Of a DNA stretch of 64,000 nt, positions 50,085 through 57,600 are shown one piece after another; the first letter of the stretch is position 1, and every line of letters begins with the position of its first letter. The translations under genes were made by a program, and so were the position numbers. The notes beneath the pieces are model-generated. The model did no database searches, had not been told where the DNA came from, and saw only the letters and a list, made by a program, of their open reading frames with translations. Source of the stretch: a virus; the IMG/VR virus record IMGVR_UViG_3300033553_000338, positions 93,881 to 157,880 of that record. One strand, given 5' to 3'.

Positions 50085-50816
50085 ATGATTAGAAACACGA
50101 TACATAAAGGGGATTGCCTTGAATTGATGCCGAAACTTATTGAAGATAAAAGCATTGATATGATTTTTTGCGATTTACCATACGGAACTACAAAATGTAA
50201 ATGGGATAGTGTAATTGACTTACCTAAATTGTGGAGCGAATACGAGAGAGTAATTAAAGATAATGGCGTTATTCTATTATTTGCACAAAGCCCATTTGAT
50301 AAAGTACTTGGAGCGAGCAACCTAAATCTACTGAAGTATGAATGGATTTGGGAGAAAACTTCTGCCACAGGACATTTGAACGCTAAAAAGATGCCAATGA
50401 AAGCACACGAGAACTTGTTGGTTTTTTATAAGAACCCTCCAATTTATAACCCACAAAAAACAAGTGGGCACGAAAGAAAGGTTAGTAAAGCAGAACATAA
50501 AACCAACTGCAAGGAAAGTGAAGTGTATAATAAAGGGCAGAAGTTGACGACCTATGACAGCACCGAGAGATACCCAAGAAGCGTACAGGTTTTTGCGAGC
50601 GATAAACAGAAGGTAAAACTTCATAGCACACAAAAGCCATTATCTTTAATTGAGTATATGATAAAAACCTATACCAATGAAGGAGATTTGATACTTGACA
50701 ATGCTTGTGGAAGCGGAACTACTGGACTTGGAGCAAAAAATCTTAAACGAGATTATATAATGATGGAGCAAGACCCTGACATTTACGAAATTGCCTGTAA
50801 AAGAGTACTAACGTAG
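50085..50816 (+). CDS. Cassette gene: DNA N6-adenine/N4-cytosine methyltransferase
   Basis: 243 residues. Motif IV is DLPYGTTKCKWDSVIDL (DPPY variant, residues ~27-43), and motif I near the C-terminus is LDNACGSGTTGLGA; this IV-before-I order is the beta-class arrangement. EKTSATGHLNAKKMPMKAHENLLVFYK is the target-side region. It would methylate an adenine or N4-cytosine, giving restriction protection. No restriction enzyme lies beside it (orphan). It is one of two DNA methyltransferases in the window. Confidence 0.85.
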   Translation: MIRNTIHKGDCLELMPKLIEDKSIDMIFCDLPYGTTKCKWDSVIDLPKLWSEYERVIKDNGVILLFAQSPFDKVLGASNLNLLKYEWIWEKTSATGHLNAKKMPMKAHENLLVFYKNPPIYNPQKTSGHERKVSKAEHKTNCKESEVYNKGQKLTTYDSTERYPRSVQVFASDKQKVKLHSTQKPLSLIEYMIKTYTNEGDLILDNACGSGTTGLGAKNLKRDYIMMEQDPDIYEIACKRVLT

Positions 50817-50822
50817 TATTGC

Positions 50823-51037
50823 AGGTAACGCTAAGTATAACAAACGAAAAATTTACGACTTATGAAAACGCATTTAATTAAAGAAGAGTACAATACAGGT
50901 GAAAGAATTACGCATTTTAAGACAAGATGTGGTAAGATTAGGCACGTAATAACGAACCTACCGAACACCAAAGACAAGGATAAGGTTACTTGCAAGATAT
51001 GTAAGTAAATTTTATGTTTTGTTATACAATGTTGGGT
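50823..51037 (+). repeat. attC-like site split by a small gene
   Basis: Left half GGTAAC plus GTATAACAAA (50824-50844); right half TTTGTTATAC plus GTTGGGT (51018-51037). The 10-bp inner arms pair perfectly and the right box is a perfect GTTRRRY match. The 48-codon gene at 50862-51008 lies inside the loop. Confidence 0.6.
50862..51008 (+). CDS. Very small protein within an attC-like loop
   Basis: 48 residues beginning MKTHLIKEEYNTGERITHFK and ending TCKICK; basic, with three Cys including CKIC and one at TRC, possibly one metal site. It lies between the two arms of the palindrome at 50823-51037, so would be carried in a single-stranded attC loop. Confidence 0.45.
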   Translation: MKTHLIKEEYNTGERITHFKTRCGKIRHVITNLPNTKDKDKVTCKICK

Positions 51038-51171
51038 GCTTTTTTAATTGCATCCCAACTGTTATATGTAACAACCCTTTCTAATTCATTAGCTGATAAC
51101 AGCTTACCCACACCCGTTCGGAAAACCCATCAGGATACATTCCGATAATTTTAAACTTAACACTTAAGAAA

Positions 51172-51570
51172 ATGATTTTTGCAAAAACAGTAAGCTGCTG
51201 TGCAAAATGTAACAGCGAAGATATTGAAGTAAGAGGATGGATTACTATCAATACAAACAAGCCAGCTCCAGGTAGTGAGTTCCAGGACATTGAGGATCAA
51301 GAAACCTGGTGCCCTCATTGTGAGGATCATACCGGTCTGGAGAAACTTAATATTTATACCCATGATGGGGAGATAGGAATTATTGATCTTGACAATGGTC
51401 CCATCTTATTTTCCAGCGGGAAAGAATTTGTTAGGTGGGCTCGTCAGATCTTCAAAGAGAATGAGGAGGATGATACTACTTTACTACCAATCACAACCTT
51501 CCAGGAAGCTTGTGTGTACATCCAGGAGTATTGTTCCAATCTGTCTCTTCAGTCAAAGGAATTACTATAG
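51172..51570 (+). CDS. Zinc-ribbon protein
   Basis: 132 residues. SCCAKCNSEDIEVRG (residues ~8-22) and ETWCPHCEDHTGL (~44-56) form two CxxC knuckles of a zinc ribbon. Acidic C-terminus. First gene after the cassette array; codon use returns to the phage pattern, so the array probably ends near 51060. Confidence 0.6.
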   Translation: MIFAKTVSCCAKCNSEDIEVRGWITINTNKPAPGSEFQDIEDQETWCPHCEDHTGLEKLNIYTHDGEIGIIDLDNGPILFSSGKEFVRWARQIFKENEEDDTTLLPITTFQEACVYIQEYCSNLSLQSKELL

Positions 51571-51590
51571 TGCTATTTACTCAAGTTATT

Positions 51591-51607
51591 TTCGTATAAC
51601 TGATCTT
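51591..51607 (+). promoter_or_regulatory. TTCGTATAAC motif (copy 5 of 8), putative phage promoter
   Basis: TTCGTATAAC-TGA-TCTTAAC-CAG-TACTTT, the fullest match together with copy 8. It lies 71 bases before the ATG at 51662. Confidence 0.72.
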
Positions 51608-51661
51608 AACCAGTACTTTAAAGCCAAATCAATTTAACTATTTAATAAAAAAGTAACAGCT

Positions 51662-52375
51662 ATGAAAATGAAAGTATGGGCCAGAGTAGGCTGCAATTTT
51701 ATGATTGACTGCGAGAATACCGAAGAAGCTATCAAGGAAGCCCTTGAAAAGGAAGTCGTAAAAATACCGTATGCCGGTAATAATCACTACATCCCAAATC
51801 CTGAGGAGAGTGTAAAGGATTCCGATGGGGGATACGTCCTTGAAAATTCTTGTGATGATCTGGAGTTTGTAGGCCAAGGGAATGGGCATACCAATGTTCC
51901 TGTTTTTCCAAACGGATTTACAGATTTCCTGGAGGCTTACCATGAGATTGCTACATCGATCTACCTATTAATTGATAAAGAAACACCTGGAGTTGCTTTA
52001 GAGGAGCACTATGACGGAGGTTCTGGACGGATGTGGGAGTTGGCTCAGGAATGGGCTATGGAATTCGAAAAGCTCTTTAAAAACGCGATCTGGGGGGATG
52101 ACCTTGTGTCTGAATTCTATGATCTTATCGATGCCTATATCGCTTTGAAAAACCGTGGGGTTGACTTCACTCTTGTATACGGTAAATGCGAGAAAGGGCT
52201 ATGGCATTTCATGAGCACCCTTTACAACGGAAGTAAGTTTAGATTCTCAGTAGATGCTACAGACTGTGGTGACTACAAGGAAGAGGACTATGCAAGGATC
52301 AAGGCGGTCCTTGAGGTTATGAAGCAAGATCTGGATGACGGGGTTATATCAACACTTGTACAACAATTAACTTAG
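51662..52375 (+). CDS. Hypothetical acidic protein
   Basis: 237 residues. N-terminal beta segment (KVWARVGCNFMIDCENTEEAIKEAL) resembles ferredoxin-like or DpnD-like small domains; the rest is acidic and helical. Followed by its neighbour after 2 bases. No firm family. Confidence 0.55.
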   Translation: MKMKVWARVGCNFMIDCENTEEAIKEALEKEVVKIPYAGNNHYIPNPEESVKDSDGGYVLENSCDDLEFVGQGNGHTNVPVFPNGFTDFLEAYHEIATSIYLLIDKETPGVALEEHYDGGSGRMWELAQEWAMEFEKLFKNAIWGDDLVSEFYDLIDAYIALKNRGVDFTLVYGKCEKGLWHFMSTLYNGSKFRFSVDATDCGDYKEEDYARIKAVLEVMKQDLDDGVISTLVQQLT

Positions 52376-52377
52376 TT

Positions 52378-53238
52378 ATGAAAAAAACAATAGATTTCGA
52401 ATCCTGGCTTCCGGGATTCCCAGGATATTACAACACCCGGATATCGGATGTACTGGATAAGAAGGAAGACAATTTTTACAATAAGATCAATCAGGCCAGG
52501 GAATCAAAACACCTGGTACCAATTGATCCCGGAGACTCCAATATGGGGTACTTCAAAATTTACGCGGAGCTTGTCCCTATCTTCTGTAAGGTAGTAGAAG
52601 AGGAGCTTATCAAAAAGGGGATCCAGTGTCAGGTAGTTAGCGGGGCTTTGAGCAGCCCCAAGTATTACAACTATTCAAACGATTCCATTAACGCTACCTT
52701 TAAGTTTACTCAGGAGGGGTTAAAGAAACTTCAAGACACAGCACTGAAAAGCAGCAAGTTAAAGAATTACATCAAAGAGACATACACATCCTGCCCTGGT
52801 TTTATTTCCCATTACTCTAATGATGTAGAATCCTGGAAAGAGGATACCGATAACTTCTCCAACTTTGAAAACGATGACCACCTTCTTGGGGCCATTCTGC
52901 AAGGGATGTTTGGAGATTCCCTGCAAAACAAGGTCGTGACCCGTGTGAAAAACAAATCTGTGGATCAGCTATTTAGAAAGCACTGCTTAAACTATGATGA
53001 TCTGAGAAACAACCTGAAGTGCAGGGTGTGTGACCATTTTCACGATATTTCTGTTAAAGATTCCTCACCACCCCTTGTCTGCGAAATGTGTGATGTACCT
53101 CTGGATGCCAGCTATTACCAGGAGTACCAGGAGCATGTACAGCATCAGGGTAAACTTTATCTTCAGCTGACCGGGAAGAGAATACGGGAGTTCATCTCCT
53201 TTGAGGTTTGGGCTTTGAGGCAGAGTCCGGCACTTTAG
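52378..53238 (+). CDS. Protein with C-terminal zinc ribbon
   Basis: 286 residues. Near residues 218-242, LKCRVCDHF and LVCEMCDVPL give a CxxC...CxxC zinc ribbon. The N-terminal part has polar Asn/Lys-rich stretches (YYNYSNDSINATFKFT). Function unknown. Starts right behind the previous stop and ends before a promoter-like motif. Confidence 0.55.
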   Translation: MKKTIDFESWLPGFPGYYNTRISDVLDKKEDNFYNKINQARESKHLVPIDPGDSNMGYFKIYAELVPIFCKVVEEELIKKGIQCQVVSGALSSPKYYNYSNDSINATFKFTQEGLKKLQDTALKSSKLKNYIKETYTSCPGFISHYSNDVESWKEDTDNFSNFENDDHLLGAILQGMFGDSLQNKVVTRVKNKSVDQLFRKHCLNYDDLRNNLKCRVCDHFHDISVKDSSPPLVCEMCDVPLDASYYQEYQEHVQHQGKLYLQLTGKRIREFISFEVWALRQSPAL

Positions 53239-53268
53239 TACTGAGGCATTGTATTAACTATCAAATAA

Positions 53269-53285
53269 TTCGTATATTTACTCTT
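53269..53285 (+). promoter_or_regulatory. TTCGTATATT motif (copy 6 of 8), putative phage promoter
   Basis: TTCGTATATT-TAC-TCTTAAT, 44 bases before the phosphoesterase ATG. Confidence 0.65.
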
Positions 53286-53312
53286 AATGTACTACAAATA
53301 AGTGTTTAAAAG

Positions 53313-54758
53313 ATGAGTAAATTACAGAATGTCATCAGTGCTTATATCAAAGCCGAACCTTTGCTTAATAATACAAGTCTAGCCAAAACAATTCAAGAAG
53401 AGTACCCAGAACTGAAGCTTAGCATCAGGACCTTGCGACATAAAATATCACAGCAACGGTTAGCTACGTCTATCAACAACAAACCTGAAGAGTCTGAAGG
53501 GACTTCCAAATATGTTGTTGCTGGGGACTCTTATAAGATTGGGCACCCTCGGGGACTGGTATCTCTTAAGATCTCAATGGTGGACGATATCTTCACTGAC
53601 TATTCCAAGTTTGGGAATAAATTGACCGGAGATGAGATTATTGCAAAGTACGACCTTATGCCACATGAATGGCTGGCACTCAAGAATTCCATGAACCTGT
53701 ATAAAACTTCGGATATTGTTTCTCCGCATACCAAGGAAAACACTCCGAAAAAAGAGCTGGAAGAAATCCTCACTGAACGGATGGATAAGCTTTTCAGGAA
53801 CAAGGGAATCATCAACAAAAAGTATCGTCAAACCATTGAGCGTGGCTACAAAGCCGTGATTCAAAAAGACATGGACCGGGAAGGTGAACGTCAACAGCTT
53901 GTTTTTGAGCTTTTTGAAAACATTTCAATCCTTTCCGATAAGGCCTATGTCAATAAAATAAGCCCTGATCTGGATAGTAAGACAGGGGTAGTGATTATCT
54001 CGGACCTTCATTTTGGTGCCCATATCCGTCAGCATAAGTCTGTACCTCAGTACTCCATGTTCGGAGTCCAACAAGCTCTGGAACGTGCTGCGGTAAAGAT
54101 CAACCAGTACGGGTATTCCAAAATAATTGTGGTACTTTTGGGGGACCTTATCCACACGTTTACCGGGAACATGCACCACGAAATGTGGAGAGAGGTAGAT
54201 GTTCAGGAGGGTATTGGAGGGAAACTGGTCATCAATACCGTTGATCTACTTTCAGGGTTTTTAACCAGCATTCACAATATTGAGGAAGTTCACGGAGTTG
54301 CTGGTAACCATGACAGACATTCCCCTGAAAGAGAGAGGGTAGGGCAAGAGCTCTCCCTGATCATCTATGAAATGCTGAAAAGAACGGTTCCGAACATTGA
54401 CATCAACTTCCACGGCCTGAAAGGTATGATCTCCCGTGAGGGGATCAATTACATTTTAAGCCACGGAGAGCATGGCCTGGATAACCGGGATGTCTACCGG
54501 ATGATTAACCGGTTTGGGAACCCTAAAGGGTTTACAATGGTACTGAAGGGCCATAAACACTCCAGGATGATTGGATCTGCGGAAGATAACTACGACAATC
54601 GTAGGATGCATTGCCCTTCGTTTTTCACGATGGACAACTACACGGACTCCCTCGGATTCCACGCCTGTGCGGGATTTCTTGTGTGTGAGTCGGAGTTGGA
54701 TGAGGACAGTGGAGAGATACTTCCAATTATTCATGATCATTCTGTGAGAATTTTTTAG
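53313..54758 (+). CDS. Calcineurin-like metallophosphoesterase with N-terminal HTH-like domain
   Basis: 481 residues. The five metal motifs are present in order: ISDLHFGAH (Asp231, His233), LLGDLIH, VAGNHDRH, LSHGEHG and LKGHKHS. Such enzymes include SbcD/Mre11-type nucleases and other DNA phosphodiesterases. The first ~50 residues (VISAYIKAEPLLNNTSLAKTI then IRTLRHKISQ) look like a helix-turn-helix, suggesting DNA targeting. An SbcC partner is not seen in the window. Confidence 0.8.
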   Translation: MSKLQNVISAYIKAEPLLNNTSLAKTIQEEYPELKLSIRTLRHKISQQRLATSINNKPEESEGTSKYVVAGDSYKIGHPRGLVSLKISMVDDIFTDYSKFGNKLTGDEIIAKYDLMPHEWLALKNSMNLYKTSDIVSPHTKENTPKKELEEILTERMDKLFRNKGIINKKYRQTIERGYKAVIQKDMDREGERQQLVFELFENISILSDKAYVNKISPDLDSKTGVVIISDLHFGAHIRQHKSVPQYSMFGVQQALERAAVKINQYGYSKIIVVLLGDLIHTFTGNMHHEMWREVDVQEGIGGKLVINTVDLLSGFLTSIHNIEEVHGVAGNHDRHSPERERVGQELSLIIYEMLKRTVPNIDINFHGLKGMISREGINYILSHGEHGLDNRDVYRMINRFGNPKGFTMVLKGHKHSRMIGSAEDNYDNRRMHCPSFFTMDNYTDSLGFHACAGFLVCESELDEDSGEILPIIHDHSVRIF

Positions 54759-54765
54759 AAAAGTT

Positions 54766-54782
54766 TTCGTATAATAGAAATT
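54766..54782 (+). promoter_or_regulatory. TTCGTATAAT motif (copy 7 of 8), putative phage promoter
   Basis: TTCGTATAAT-AGA-AATTAAT, in the 39-bp gap before the RNase H ATG at 54798. Confidence 0.62.
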
Positions 54783-54797
54783 AATGATTAAATTTGA

Positions 54798-55325
54798 ATG
54801 GAAAAATTGGTAATTTATACAGACGGATCTCATTTCAAAGATCGAAATTACATTGGATATGGGGCCGTTTGTCAGTACCAGGATAAGATTTACAATCTAT
54901 CAGGTAACGTTACTCAGAAAGCTTTTGCTGACTTTTATGGACTTGGGATTGAGGTGAGTAATCCTACAGCAGAAATGGTTGCAGCAACAGCTTCAATAAG
55001 GGAATTTACGAAATGTAAACTTCCTGTGCATATTGAGATTGTTGCAGATTACATCGGGGTTAAAGAGTGGTGTGAGCACAACTGGGAAGCGAAGAAATTG
55101 TACATCCGGGAGATGGTTTTATCCATTGATCGGTATACCAAGGAAATTAAAAAGAAAGGTGGTAAGGTTACATTCAGACACATCAAGGGACACCAAAGAG
55201 GTGCAAGCACTGACGCAATTATGAATAACTTGTCGGATGTTCAGGCTAAATCCCCAAAGAATGAAAATGAACTTAAACCACTTATCGAAAAAATAAATGA
55301 AATGGCCTTTGAGCTAGTTGATTAA
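54798..55325 (+). CDS. rnhA: Ribonuclease HI
   Basis: 175 residues. IYTDGSH gives catalytic Asp9; AEMVAATASI gives the catalytic Glu; EIVADYIGV gives the second Asp; KGHQRGASTDAIMNNLSDVQA holds the His loop and last Asp. The order D-E-D-(H)-D is diagnostic of RNase H. It removes RNA primers and R-loops in phage replication. Promoter-like motif 7 lies just upstream. Confidence 0.85.
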   Translation: MEKLVIYTDGSHFKDRNYIGYGAVCQYQDKIYNLSGNVTQKAFADFYGLGIEVSNPTAEMVAATASIREFTKCKLPVHIEIVADYIGVKEWCEHNWEAKKLYIREMVLSIDRYTKEIKKKGGKVTFRHIKGHQRGASTDAIMNNLSDVQAKSPKNENELKPLIEKINEMAFELVD

Positions 55326-55342
55326 TAACTAAAAATTGCACA

Positions 55343-55981
55343 ATGATTAAATTTGCAGGGGATATGACCCTAGATGATTACAATGCTCTCGTTGGAACCA
55401 AGAAGTTTACAGAGATCGCTGAGTTCCTTAAGAAAAACAACCTCACAGATTCGTTCGTAACCAGCTTCTTTGCCACAGCTGACAAGGAAAATGTAGATGG
55501 ATCCCCGGAACAGTCAGCAATGTTTTTTGATGTATGTGATGAACTGGCCTCAGCTGGCCTACTGACTAAAGATCAAGTTCAGCATATCAAGTCAGGATCA
55601 ACTGACCAAGATATGAGTTGTCCAGGTTGTGACGATGAAGAATTTTGCCCTCAGCTAAGCTCAGGGGTGGATGAGATCTACTCACTGGTTACTGAGGAAG
55701 AGTACGCGAAAGCTGATCGTATCCTGGCAACCCATGAACCGGGATCAAAGGATATGCGGATTGCAATCCCCGGTAACAACATCGAAAGCATCACATCCAA
55801 GCTTGTTGATGGCAGAACACTATACATTGACTGTGAGAATGACTGCCCCATTACCGGCAGGAAAGTATCCCACAAAGTAATCCTTCCCCGCCATCATGTG
55901 ACACCTGACCAATTGGATCTTGATGTCACCGATGGAGTGTTAACCATTGAGTTTGTTCCCGTTATCGAAATCGTTATTTAA
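55343..55981 (+). CDS. Protein with C-terminal Hsp20-like domain
   Basis: 212 residues. About 135-211 follow the small heat-shock (alpha-crystallin) plan: MRIAIPGNNIESITSKLVDG as first strands, KVILPRHHVTPDQLDLDV, then the hallmark DGVLTIEFVPV. The N-terminal half is acidic and has a Cys cluster (CPGCDDEEFCP) near residue 93. Such chaperones protect unfolding proteins; in phages they may aid assembly or DNA-protein complexes. The fusion to a Cys-containing acidic region is unusual. Confidence 0.6.
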   Translation: MIKFAGDMTLDDYNALVGTKKFTEIAEFLKKNNLTDSFVTSFFATADKENVDGSPEQSAMFFDVCDELASAGLLTKDQVQHIKSGSTDQDMSCPGCDDEEFCPQLSSGVDEIYSLVTEEEYAKADRILATHEPGSKDMRIAIPGNNIESITSKLVDGRTLYIDCENDCPITGRKVSHKVILPRHHVTPDQLDLDVTDGVLTIEFVPVIEIVI

Positions 55982-55991
55982 AAATCATATC

Positions 55992-56207
55992 ATGTTAAAA
56001 ACTTTATTTTTTGAAGTAGTATACCTGGTTAAGTTCCATGCGGCACTTAAAGATGGTAATGTAACCAAAGCTTCTCTTCACTTTGCGAAGTACAAAGAGA
56101 ATAGTGACAAATCAGAACAAGCCGTTAATGCCCGGTTGCAGGATGCCCGAGTGATGCTGAACCGGCAGACCGAGACGGTCAATCAAATGAAAGCTGCTTT
56201 GCAGTAG
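55992..56207 (+). CDS. Hypothetical small protein
   Basis: 71 residues from ATG 55992. Helical, with a Gln/Asn/Ala-rich C-terminal half (NARLQDARVMLNRQTETVNQM) likely a coiled coil. Followed by a terminator. Confidence 0.5.
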   Translation: MLKTLFFEVVYLVKFHAALKDGNVTKASLHFAKYKENSDKSEQAVNARLQDARVMLNRQTETVNQMKAALQ

Positions 56208-56227
56208 AGTATTCTGTTCCAATACCT

Positions 56228-56256
56228 GAAAAGCCTGTTATGATGATAGGCTTTTC
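56228..56256 (+). terminator. Intrinsic terminator
   Basis: GAAAAGCCT / AGGCTTTTC, 9-bp stem, T-rich downstream (TTTAAAT). Confidence 0.7.
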
Positions 56257-56313
56257 TTTAAATCACCCATACGGAACCCGAGTGTTTCGGAATCTCCGGT
56301 AAAACAAATCACC

Positions 56314-56895
56314 ATGTTAAACAAATATTTGATTGTTGCTATCATTGGACTTGCAGCGACTATGGGACTGCTTACTAATAAGTTAAAAGGGGTTACAGCG
56401 GATGCCGTTCGATGGGAGCAAAATTACAAGGAGTCACATTTAACCAACCAGGATCTTAACTTCAAGGTATCTGAATTTGAGGATTACCTGAAAACGAAGG
56501 ATACCCAAATTTCCGATTTGCTGGACAGTCTGAAAATTAAACCTAAGACGGTTGAACGGATTGTCAAGATCAAGGTCACCGAGATTGATTCAATTCCCTA
56601 TGAGGTTCCTACAAAACCTGTAATCGTAAACCAGGACACGGTGTTCCAATTTCTCCATGCCCAGAAATGCTATGAGGTAGGTGGGTTCGTGAAGGTCAAG
56701 GATGATAACTGTTCCCTGGTGTTTACAAAATTCCAGTACAACAATGAGCTGTCCGAAGTCTATTACCAGGAGCGCAAGGAATGGAAACTGCTATTCTTTA
56801 AAACCCGGTTTTTAGGGAAGAGAGAACTATCTGTTGAGAGGGTAAGTAAATGTGGGGATACCGAGTACAAGACAATCAATATCATTAAAAAATAA
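56314..56895 (+). CDS. Membrane-anchored, coiled-coil protein (possible i-spanin)
   Basis: 193 residues. One N-terminal transmembrane helix (KYLIVAIIGLAATMGLLTN, residues 4-22), followed by a polar coiled-coil (residues ~35-75) and a beta-rich C-terminal domain (FVKVKDDNCSLVFTKFQYNN). The layout matches inner-membrane spanins of Bacteroidota phages, which link the membranes in the last lysis step. No o-spanin lipoprotein overlaps it. Confidence 0.5.
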   Translation: MLNKYLIVAIIGLAATMGLLTNKLKGVTADAVRWEQNYKESHLTNQDLNFKVSEFEDYLKTKDTQISDLLDSLKIKPKTVERIVKIKVTEIDSIPYEVPTKPVIVNQDTVFQFLHAQKCYEVGGFVKVKDDNCSLVFTKFQYNNELSEVYYQERKEWKLLFFKTRFLGKRELSVERVSKCGDTEYKTINIIKK

Positions 56896-56900
56896 CGATT

Positions 56901-56986
56901 GGATGGCTCATACAGTATTCCCCGGTCGGTGCACCGGCATAGCTTAACGGGGTTTAGTGTGGAAACTGCGGACCCAGCGGCCATCC
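56901..56986 (+). ncRNA. Structured intergenic RNA upstream of the Tad2-like gene
   Basis: GGATGGC (56901-56907) pairs perfectly with GCCATCC (56980-56986), closing an 86-nt domain. Inside, CCCCG (near 56920) can pair with CGGGG (near 56950), and CGGTGCACCG is a palindrome. It starts 5 bases after the preceding stop and ends 35 bases before the next ATG, followed by TTTCTTTT. It may be a cis-regulator, terminator or tRNA-like RNA. Not a typical cloverleaf (no TTC T-loop). Confidence 0.5.
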
Positions 56987-57021
56987 TTTCTTTTATATTA
57001 TTCACATAAAATCAATGTTAT

Positions 57022-57348
57022 ATGAAATTTGGAGATGCAATTAAAGCACTACAACAAGGTAAAATGATTCAGCGTACAGGCTGGAATGGTAAAGGGATGT
57101 TTGTTTTTATGCAGGTACCTGCAAAGGTCCCCGCAGAGGTTATCCCGAACATGACATCTCTTCCGATGGAAGTAAAGGAAGAATTCGAAAAAAGGTGTGC
57201 TGATCCCAATAACTCTATTCGGGGAATTTACTACACGGATCAACTTGCAATCGTGACCAGTAATAATATTGTCACTGGATGGTCCCCGTCCATAGTAGAT
57301 TGTATGGCAAATGACTGGGATTTATATGGAGAAACAATCACATCATAA
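57022..57348 (+). CDS. DUF2829 protein, Tad2-type anti-Thoeris sponge
   Basis: 108 residues with the family pattern: FGDAIKALQQGKMIQRTGWNGKGMFVFM at the N-terminus and VTGWSPSIVDCMANDWDLYG at the C-terminus. Tad2 proteins of this family form multimers that sequester the gcADPR signal of Thoeris; some members bind other cyclic nucleotides. A 48-bp insert-like loop (EFEKRCADPNNS) lies in the middle. A structured RNA precedes it and a second DUF2829-like gene follows 10 bases downstream. Confidence 0.75.
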   Translation: MKFGDAIKALQQGKMIQRTGWNGKGMFVFMQVPAKVPAEVIPNMTSLPMEVKEEFEKRCADPNNSIRGIYYTDQLAIVTSNNIVTGWSPSIVDCMANDWDLYGETITS

Positions 57349-57358
57349 TTCATAAAGT

Positions 57359-57571
57359 ATGGTATTTGGAGAAGCTTTTGAGCAAGTAAAAAAGGGTAAG
57401 GCCATGAGGTTACCTCAATGGGCCGAAGATGTTAAGATACTGGCACAGTATCCGGACGAACACAGTAAGATGACTGCACCGTATCTCTATGTGGAGAGCC
57501 GGTTTGGGCGAGTCCCGTGGAAGGAAACGTTTATTGAACTGTTTTCAGACAAGTGGGAAATTACAGAATAA
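57359..57571 (+). CDS. Second DUF2829-like protein, short form
   Basis: 70 residues. FGEAFEQVKKGKAMRLPQWAEDVKI and ELFSDKWEITE keep the ends of the DUF2829 pattern, but the GWNGKGM loop is changed to LPQWAED and the 'WSPS' segment to 'VPWKETF'. It may be a diverged partner or bind another ligand. It ends 1 base before the shared terminator. Confidence 0.6.
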   Translation: MVFGEAFEQVKKGKAMRLPQWAEDVKILAQYPDEHSKMTAPYLYVESRFGRVPWKETFIELFSDKWEITE

Positions 57572-57600
57572 AAGAAAGCCGGCTAGTAGCCGGCTTTCTT
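57572..57600. terminator. Bidirectional terminator between convergent genes
   Basis: GAAAGCCGGCT / AGCCGGCTTTC, 11-bp stem with loop AGT, T-rich on both strands. It separates the + strand Tad2-like unit from the minus-strand replication initiator, whose last codons overlap it. Confidence 0.88.

Larger units (their letters stand above)
46526..51060 (+). mobile_element. attC-like cassette array inserted in the phage genome (CALIN-type)
   Basis: About ten short same-strand genes, each followed by a long imperfect palindrome whose ends resemble integron R boxes (RYYYAAC...GTTRRRY). The best sites are 47456-47607 (GCCTAAC...GTTGGGT), 49007-49059, 49995-50058 and 50823-51037. Several stops coincide with the 'TAAC' of the left box. 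The region is AT-richer than its flanks, has large intergenic spaces, and lacks the overlapping gene starts of the phage regions. No integron integrase is seen here, as in clusters of attC sites lacking integrase (CALINs) in Bacteroidota. Outer boundaries are approximate. Confidence 0.6.
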
